A DNA stretch of 42,111 nucleotides from positions 1-42,111 of IMG/VR virus record IMGVR_UViG_3300022745_000066; one strand, written 5' to 3'. The DNA comes from a virus. A program made the translations under genes and the position numbers. The notes under the pieces were generated by a model. It did not search any database, was not told the origin of the DNA, and saw nothing but the letters and a program-made list of their open reading frames with translations. Positions 38,037 through 42,111 of the stretch are shown here, in pieces. Position 1 is the stretch's first letter; each line of letters opens with the position of its first letter.

Positions 38037-39409
38037 TAAATTGAATTGCGAAGGGACTTCGGTGACCTCTCCACGTGTGAAACCAAGTCGTCCTTCGAGA
38101 GCAGGTCTCGGAACAGCTTGACTTGGATGGTACCCTTGGCTTGGGCAAATCGGATGTGAGGCACCTTGGTCTGCCCGGCCCGGTCGATGCGGCCGATGGT
38201 CTGCTTCATCTCCATGGGAACCGTGCTGGCCTCCAGAAACAACATCTCGTGCGAGACATGCTGCATGTTGAGGCCCACACCGGCTGACTTCGGGTGCGCC
38301 ACCAGAATCCGGCATTCCGGGTCGTTCATGATGGCGTGCACACCCTTGGATGAATCCACATCGCCGTATGCTGCTGCGATGGCGCGGTCTCCGAATTTGG
38401 CGCGAAGGTACTTGACAACGGCCTCATTAGTCATGCGGTAATTGACCCACACCGACAGCTTGGTCTTGCTCTTGTCCATGCACTGTGTGGACTCAATCAC
38501 CTCGTCAAGCAAGTCGAAGGCCGCAGGGCGCTTGTCCTGCGCGGCGAAGTGCGACCAGTTGACCACGATCTGCTGGAGCGCGTGGTACAAGCGGGTGGCC
38601 GTGGTGGCGTCGATCTTGTCTCCAGTTGTCAGGAGCAGAAGCTGCTCCTCAGCCAACTGGTTGTAGAGCTTCTCATGCGCCGGGTCAAGCCTGTACGACA
38701 TGGTGGTGTAGATCGGGTCGGGGGTGTCCCCGAAAATGTCTTCCTTGGTCAGCTTGACCGCTTGCAGGTGCAAGTTCCTGGACAGCAAGTCAATGTCCTT
38801 CCACTTGGTCACGTTGTTGTAGATGTCGCGCTCGGCCACATGGATGCGGTCGAAGTGGCCCTTGCTGCGGTACACAGCCGGGGTCTTGATGCGGGTGTAG
38901 GCGTAGCCGTCCCCCGGGTTGCTGGTGGGCGTGCCGGTGAGCAGAATGACCTTGCCTTTCGGGATGAGGACATTGCCCACCTTCTTGAACAGTTGACTGC
39001 CCGGGTTCTTCAACGCATGGGCTTCTTCCATAATCAACACGTCCTGGGACGCGTCGAATCGGTCTCGCACTTGCTCGAAGGAGTCCCGGAACACGTTGTG
39101 CGACATGAGTACCCAAGTGTGGTCAAGCTGGTCCGGCTTGCGTCGTGGCCCCCTGTAGATTGACACATCCTTTTGACCGATCGACTCAAGCCAATCAGCC
39201 CACTGGTCAAGCAAGATCGGGGGCATGGCGATGAACACCTTGCGTGGCCTCCAGATCATGGCGATCAGGGTGGCCATCACCGTCTTGCCGGTGCCCACAT
39301 CCGTGAACAAGCCTCCTCGGTCAAACTGTGCTATGTTTTCGATAGCATCACGTTGCTTGGGCTTCAGGTCGAATGGGAGTTTGATCTGTTGTAGCAGGTT
39401 GTCTAGCAT
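38027..39409 (-). CDS. SNF2-type superfamily 2 helicase
   Basis: This encodes 460 residues. Motif I is DVGTGKT, motif II is MEEAH (DExH variant), motif III is LTGTP, and the C-terminal lobe has AGVGLNMQ (motif V) and QTIGRIDRAGQ (motif VI), as in SNF2-like DNA translocases. The enzyme is compact, without extra domains. Phage members are thought to remodel DNA-protein complexes or branched DNA during replication. ATG start at 39409; the upstream small gene overlaps it by 62 bases. Confidence 0.85.
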   Translation of the reverse strand: MLDNLLQQIKLPFDLKPKQRDAIENIAQFDRGGLFTDVGTGKTVMATLIAMIWRPRKVFIAMPPILLDQWADWLESIGQKDVSIYRGPRRKPDQLDHTWVLMSHNVFRDSFEQVRDRFDASQDVLIMEEAHALKNPGSQLFKKVGNVLIPKGKVILLTGTPTSNPGDGYAYTRIKTPAVYRSKGHFDRIHVAERDIYNNVTKWKDIDLLSRNLHLQAVKLTKEDIFGDTPDPIYTTMSYRLDPAHEKLYNQLAEEQLLLLTTGDKIDATTATRLYHALQQIVVNWSHFAAQDKRPAAFDLLDEVIESTQCMDKSKTKLSVWVNYRMTNEAVVKYLRAKFGDRAIAAAYGDVDSSKGVHAIMNDPECRILVAHPKSAGVGLNMQHVSHEMLFLEASTVPMEMKQTIGRIDRAGQTKVPHIRFAQAKGTIQVKLFRDLLSKDDLVSHVERSPKSLRNSIYGS

Positions 39410-39596
39410 TGCGTCTTTTTACTGATTGGGGTATCTTGGGCTTATAGCCCCAGGCCAGTGCACCCTCGTACCACTGACCGATGATGAGCACGCCTCCCTC
39501 GTTGATGAGCAGCAAGCTCACGCCTTTGGGTGGTGGGTTGATGAGTGGATCGTAGAGCGTGGTGACTTGCTCGGTGGGGTGTAGTTTATCGCTCAA
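39348..39596 (-). CDS. Small DUF551-like protein
   Basis: This encodes 82 residues from the TTG at 39596, overlapping the previous TGA (TTGA). PPPKGVSLLLINEGGVLIIG followed by QWYEGALAWGYKP resembles the small DUF551 module common in phages (Pro-rich start, two strands, 'G.y..g..W'). Its function is unknown. The last 20 residues overlap the helicase gene in another frame and look less conserved in style (RRNARQPATTDQ). Confidence 0.5.
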   Translation of the reverse strand: MSDKLHPTEQVTTLYDPLINPPPKGVSLLLINEGGVLIIGQWYEGALAWGYKPKIPQSVKRRNARQPATTDQTPIRPEAQAT

Positions 39597-39745
39597 CTTG
39601 TTCGCCTAGCTTCTTGCCAAGTCGCCCAGCGCAGTTTAGTCATCCACATGAGGTATCGACCGTGCTCGTCTTTTCGCAGTGCGGCTTCATGGTGTATGGT
39701 GCAAGCACGAATGTGCTGCTCGAACAGTTCTTGCTCAGAGGCCAT
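39593..39745 (-). CDS. 50-residue protein of unknown function
   Basis: The ATG at 39745 opens a frame reading ASEQELFEQHIRACTIHHEA, then LRKDEHGRYLMWMTKLRWA, and ending TWQEARRTS with a TGA that overlaps the next TTG. The protein is helical and charged. It sits in the run of tiny genes at the front of the minus-strand block. The upstream gene overlaps its start by 11 bases. Confidence 0.5.
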   Translation of the reverse strand: MASEQELFEQHIRACTIHHEAALRKDEHGRYLMWMTKLRWATWQEARRTS

Positions 39746-39917
39746 GGAAAGTCACCGCAAGGATGCCGGTAATTACTGAAGCAATGATCGCCAGTGCTGA
39801 GCCGACTGCAACACCGGAATTCCGTGTGCCAAAGTCGTACCCGCAGAGCCATGCGAAGCCTGCACATAGTGCAAGTGTGATGGTGAAGGTTGTGATGAAT
39901 AGTGTGGGTTGTTTCAT
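39735..39917 (-). CDS. Small two-helix membrane protein
   Basis: This encodes 60 residues. The ATG at 39917 has a perfect AAGGAG upstream, which decides it over longer frames. Two hydrophobic helices are present: TLFITTFTITLALCAGFAWL and VAVGSALAIIASVITGILAV, separated by a short polar loop (GYDFGTRNSG). The function is unknown; many phages place such proteins among their earliest genes. Confidence 0.55.
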   Translation of the reverse strand: MKQPTLFITTFTITLALCAGFAWLCGYDFGTRNSGVAVGSALAIIASVITGILAVTFHGL

Positions 39918-39969
39918 GCTTTGCTCCTTAGATTGAAGATTCAAACCAGCCTGCTCGATGGCGCTGCCT

Positions 39970-40269
39970 TCAAGGTAGATAGTCATACTGACTCTCGCAT
40001 TCGCACACAAAGTTGTAGCAAGTCATGCAATAGCCAGCCTCTAGCATCTGCAATCGGCACGCATGGCGTAATCTGCGGTATGCGTCGATCTGAAGTGGCT
40101 GGTCGTCTTTAGGAACATCGGCATCCACAAGACGTGCAAAATCGTCGAACAACTCGTTGTGCTTAGTCCATATCGTATTAAGCGTTTCGTAGCCGCTTTC
40201 AACTTGTTTCTTTAGTCGGTCAATCGTGGCTTGTTGCTCTGCAATTACTCGCTCTAATGCTTCGCTCAT
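39970..40269 (-). CDS. Small coiled-coil protein with a cysteine cluster
   Basis: This encodes 99 residues. The ATG at 40269 overlaps the previous stop (ATGA) and has AAGGAT upstream. The first 40 residues are a likely coiled coil (RVIAEQQATIDRLKKQVES). The C terminus carries four Cys in GYCMTCYNFVCECESQ, plus one earlier (ACRLQM), which may bind zinc. Possibly a small regulator; no family is recognised. Confidence 0.55.
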   Translation of the reverse strand: MSEALERVIAEQQATIDRLKKQVESGYETLNTIWTKHNELFDDFARLVDADVPKDDQPLQIDAYRRLRHACRLQMLEAGYCMTCYNFVCECESQYDYLP

Positions 40270-40406
40270 AGGGTATCCTTCTTTGAAGTTATCTTGCGGT
40301 ACAGGCCCACCGTAAAGTCTATGGCAAGCAGTAGGGCAAGGTAGGTGGCCACCGCTGCTGCAATGAGCAGGACGATGGCGGCAGTGGTAAATCCGGAATT
40401 GTTCAA
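40266..40406 (-). CDS. 46-residue single-helix membrane protein
   Basis: The TTG at 40406 has a strong GGGAGGA upstream and overlaps the previous TGA (TTGA). A single long hydrophobic stretch (AAIVLLIAAAVATYLALLLA) is followed by a basic tail (YRKITSKKD). A longer frame upstream lacks support. The function is unknown. Confidence 0.5.
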   Translation of the reverse strand: MNNSGFTTAAIVLLIAAAVATYLALLLAIDFTVGLYRKITSKKDTL

Positions 40407-40558
40407 GCAGTCCTCCCTTGGTACTTGGCAAGCAGCCACTTGTCGCCCAGTGTGCGCACGGAGCGCACCCACTTGCGTTGGTTGGCTCGGTTGATCTCAG
40501 AGCTAACGTAAGGGGAATTGAAAAGACGGCGGGCTGCCGTCAACATCTTGATCTTCAT
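40403..40558 (-). CDS. Small basic protein of unknown function
   Basis: This encodes 51 residues. The ATG at 40558 overlaps the previous stop (ATGA) and has AAAGGA upstream. Sequence KIKMLTAARRLFNSPYVSSE followed by INRANQRKWVRSVRTLGDKW is strongly basic and helical, suggesting nucleic-acid binding. No family is recognised. Confidence 0.5.
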   Translation of the reverse strand: MKIKMLTAARRLFNSPYVSSEINRANQRKWVRSVRTLGDKWLLAKYQGRTA

Positions 40559-40815
40559 TTTTTGGTTCCTTTTTCGACAACACGGGCGGCGTGTGCCCGC
40601 ATGTATGCTTCGGCTAGGGCGCGGCGCAGGTGTGGGGTCAGGCTGCCCAGCACGGCGTTTTGCACTTCGGGTTGCTGCATTAGGCCAGGCAAGAGTTCCG
40701 CCCAAGTCTTGTGCACCAGTTGGTCATCGCACACCGCAGGCAAAGTGGTGCCAGTGGACAAGGCGCGGTGCGCCTCGTGCCACATCCTGTACAGGGCGAC
40801 TACTCGATCGCTCAA
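40555..40815 (-). CDS. 86-residue helical protein of unknown function
   Basis: Starts at the TTG at 40815, overlapping the previous TGA (TTGA). The protein is helical (SDRVVALYRMWHEAHRALST; LRRALAEAYMRAHAARVVEK). No motif is recognised. It is one of the closely packed early genes. Confidence 0.5.
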   Translation of the reverse strand: MSDRVVALYRMWHEAHRALSTGTTLPAVCDDQLVHKTWAELLPGLMQQPEVQNAVLGSLTPHLRRALAEAYMRAHAARVVEKGTKK

Positions 40816-41024
40816 GCGGTCTTGAACACGGTGTAGGTGTCGCCCTCTTTGTGCATCGTGCCCTTGCCGCCGAGCTTGCGCAGGAAGGCAGTCGCGTTGG
40901 CGGCTTGAGTTTTGGTCAGGGGCGAAATGCTGCCGCCTACACGCATCTCCCTCAAGGCGGCGGTCATGGGCGAGCGGGTACGGGTTGTAGGCATGGGACG
41001 GTCGTAGGAAACGGTGAAGGTCAT
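40812..41024 (-). CDS. 70-residue protein of unknown function
   Basis: The ATG at 41024 follows GGAG at six bases and overlaps the previous stop (ATGA). Sequence includes TFTVSYDRPMPTTRTRSPMT and ANATAFLRKLGGKGTMHK, ending in a short beta segment (DTYTVFKTA). The basic middle could bind nucleic acid or another protein. No family is recognised. Confidence 0.5.
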   Translation of the reverse strand: MTFTVSYDRPMPTTRTRSPMTAALREMRVGGSISPLTKTQAANATAFLRKLGGKGTMHKEGDTYTVFKTA

Positions 41025-41209
41025 GTGTTCTCCAGAAGGATGGGTGTTGGTTTGGATTCCGGGCCGCAATACCGAGCTACTTGCTTGGTCTTGGGTCCAA
41101 AGGTTTGCCAGCTATGAAACGAGAACCGGGCGCACTGGCTGGCAACAGCGCACTGGTATCCGAGGCACCTGTCTTGCTTTACAGGCAAGGTTTTGGGATC
41201 AGGCTGCAT
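41021..41209 (-). CDS. 62-residue cysteine-containing protein of unknown function
   Basis: The ATG at 41209 has GGAAAG upstream. Four Cys occur in CLGYQCAVASQCARFSFHSW and RYCGP, which might bind a metal. The stop overlaps the next start (ATGA) and the front overlaps the upstream gene by 11 bases. No family is recognised; a longer upstream frame is rejected because it runs through another gene. Confidence 0.45.
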   Translation of the reverse strand: MQPDPKTLPVKQDRCLGYQCAVASQCARFSFHSWQTFGPKTKQVARYCGPESKPTPILLENT

Positions 41210-41588
41210 GGTGCTTTCCAAAGAGCAAGCTGGGGAGTTGGCCAGCCTCCTGAGAGCCATCCCTTGTATGCCATGTCTTGGGCACATACTGCCCAGTGTG
41301 GAACACCCGGCGCGGCTGGGCCACAGCGAAGTCGGGGTCACCATTGATCTTGGCCAAGTGGTTGCGCCCACTTGCGGTGATGAGCACACTCTGGCCAATG
41401 AACTCTGCGAAGCGGTGCTTGACAAGATAGACCGCAGCTTGTCGGCCTTGCGATTGGCGCTCGCCAAGTGAGTCGAGGTAGCTCATGAACTGCGGGCCTT
41501 TGGCCAGCTCCGTGAGCACAGTGATTTGAAGTTCCGTGACTTCTCCCCGCGCTAAAGCACGGGGATTCTTTTTAGAATCTGTGCTCAT
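41199..41588 (-). CDS. Phage protein whose 5' end has been replaced by a transposon end
   Basis: The frame from the ATG at 41588 encodes 129 residues. The ATG overlaps the TnpB stop (ATGA) and uses an AGGAG inside tnpB. The first codons (STDSKKNPRALARGEV) are encoded by the element's right-end hairpin; genuine phage sequence seems to start near TELQITVLTELAKGP. The body (FMSYLDSLGERQSQGRQAAV, then LITASGRNHLAKI) resembles a winged-helix regulator, which is tentative. The original start has probably been lost through the insertion. Confidence 0.5.
   Translation of the reverse strand: MSTDSKKNPRALARGEVTELQITVLTELAKGPQFMSYLDSLGERQSQGRQAAVYLVKHRFAEFIGQSVLITASGRNHLAKINGDPDFAVAQPRRVFHTGQYVPKTWHTRDGSQEAGQLPSLLFGKHHAA
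41533..41567 (-). repeat. IS605-type right-end hairpin downstream of tnpB
   Basis: On the minus strand, about 20 bases after the TnpB stop, CCCCGTGCTTTAGCGCGGGG forms a hairpin and is followed by AGAAGTCAC. This is the typical right end of an IS200/IS605-family element and would form the 3' part of the omega RNA scaffold, with the guide taken from the bases beyond. The exact border is probably near GTCAC, about 41533, but cannot be fixed without an empty-site sequence. Confidence 0.65.
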
Positions 41589-42111
41589 GCTGAGGCTCCT
41601 ACAACTAGCGTCGCAAGTCCGCGACGGACAATGTTCTGTGCAGCGTTCGTATCGCGGTCGTTTTCCGCTCCACAACTACAAGTCCATTGCCTTATTCCAA
41701 GCCCTGCGACACCTTTCGGCCCCTCCACACTTGCGCATGAAGAACAGGTTTGGGTTGAATAGGCTTCGTTGACCTCCGCATAGACCACACCTGCACGATT
41801 GCTTTTATATTCGAGCATGGTCTTGAAACTTGCCCAGCCCGCATCGAGTGATGATTTACTCATGCGGGTCTTGGCAATAGCGGATGGCTTTACGTTGCCG
41901 ACGAATATCGCCCCGTGTTGGCGAACCAACCCGGTCGATGCTTTATGCAAAAAGTCGTGGCGCTGGTTCTTGACCTTGGCGTGCAGCTTCTTTGCTTGTT
42001 TCTTTTTCTTGGCGCGTTGCGCAGCACCGATGCGTTCTTGCATCTTGCGATACCAACGAGGGTGCTCTATCTTGCTACCGTTGCTGATGTTGGCCAAGTC
42101 TTTTAGGCCCA
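41585..42111 (-). mobile_element. tnpB: TnpB (IS605-type RNA-guided nuclease), 5' part outside window
   Basis: The frame is open to the window edge, so only the last about 175 residues are seen, beginning GLKDLANISNGSKI, which is the RuvC-I neighbourhood with its Asp lying outside. The zinc ribbon CSSC ... CSC is present, and RuvC-III is AENDRDTNAAQN. In the RuvC-II region the usual Glu is not found: the strand reads IFVGNVKPSAIAKT, and Glu residues appear later in YAEVNEAYSTQTC. TnpB cuts DNA next to a short motif under guidance of RNA made from the element's right end. No TnpA transposase is visible here. Confidence 0.85.

Overview
The window is part of the genome of a tailed, siphovirus-like bacteriophage with a long non-contractile tail. 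Evidence for this is a tail tube protein, a lambda G/GT-type frameshifted chaperone pair, a 1611-residue tape measure protein, a lambda-J-like central tail protein, two tailspikes and a membrane-protein/lysozyme lysis cassette. Several membrane proteins and a T4-type lysozyme point to a Gram-negative host. A Burkholderiales-like host is only an inference from the GC-rich codon use and the general look of the proteins. No integrase, repressor, terminase, portal or capsid gene is in the window. The head genes probably lie left of base 1, and I cannot tell whether the phage is strictly lytic.

Layout: bases 1-20314 are on the plus strand and carry late genes in this order: end of a head/neck gene, two connector proteins, tail terminator, tail tube, G/GT chaperones, tape measure, three tail-tip proteins, central tail protein, tailspike 1, a scarred spacer, tailspike 2, a broken small gene, three membrane proteins and a lysozyme. 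Bases 20283-42111 are on the minus strand, convergent with the first block, and carry replication and nucleotide-metabolism genes. Read in transcription order (right to left) these are: a TnpB-type insertion sequence at the window edge, a run of about ten very small genes, an SNF2-type helicase, a primase-helicase, a possible ssDNA-binding protein, ExoX-like exonuclease, MazG-like pyrophosphohydrolase, a protein of unknown function, a DksA/TraR zinc finger, a three-domain DNA polymerase I, an intein-containing ThyX, ATP-dependent DNA ligase, a RecU-like nuclease, a small cytosine-methylase-like protein, SbcD/SbcC-like nuclease-ATPase and a MazZ-type dATP/dGTP diphosphohydrolase. No stretch longer than about 300 bases lacks a gene.

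Functionally, the minus-strand genes form a nearly self-sufficient replisome and recombination set (primase-helicase, PolA, ligase, nucleases, SbcCD) with its own dNTP supply and clean-up (ThyX, MazG, MazZ-like). The plus-strand genes build the tail, recognise the host surface and lyse the cell. Genes are packed with overlapping stop/start signals (ATGA, GTGA, TGATG, TAATG). An unusual recurring form is a TTG start codon overlapping the TGA stop of the gene before it (TTGA), seen six times.

The most interesting points are: an HNH-containing intein splitting the RHRX7S active-site motif of ThyX; an IS605-type TnpB whose RuvC-II glutamate is not in the usual place and whose right-end hairpin has been absorbed into a neighbouring phage gene; a similar hairpin truncating a small gene between the two tailspikes; near-identical leader sequences before the tail tube and chaperone genes; recent internal repeats in the tape measure; and a signal-peptide-like N terminus on the central tail protein.
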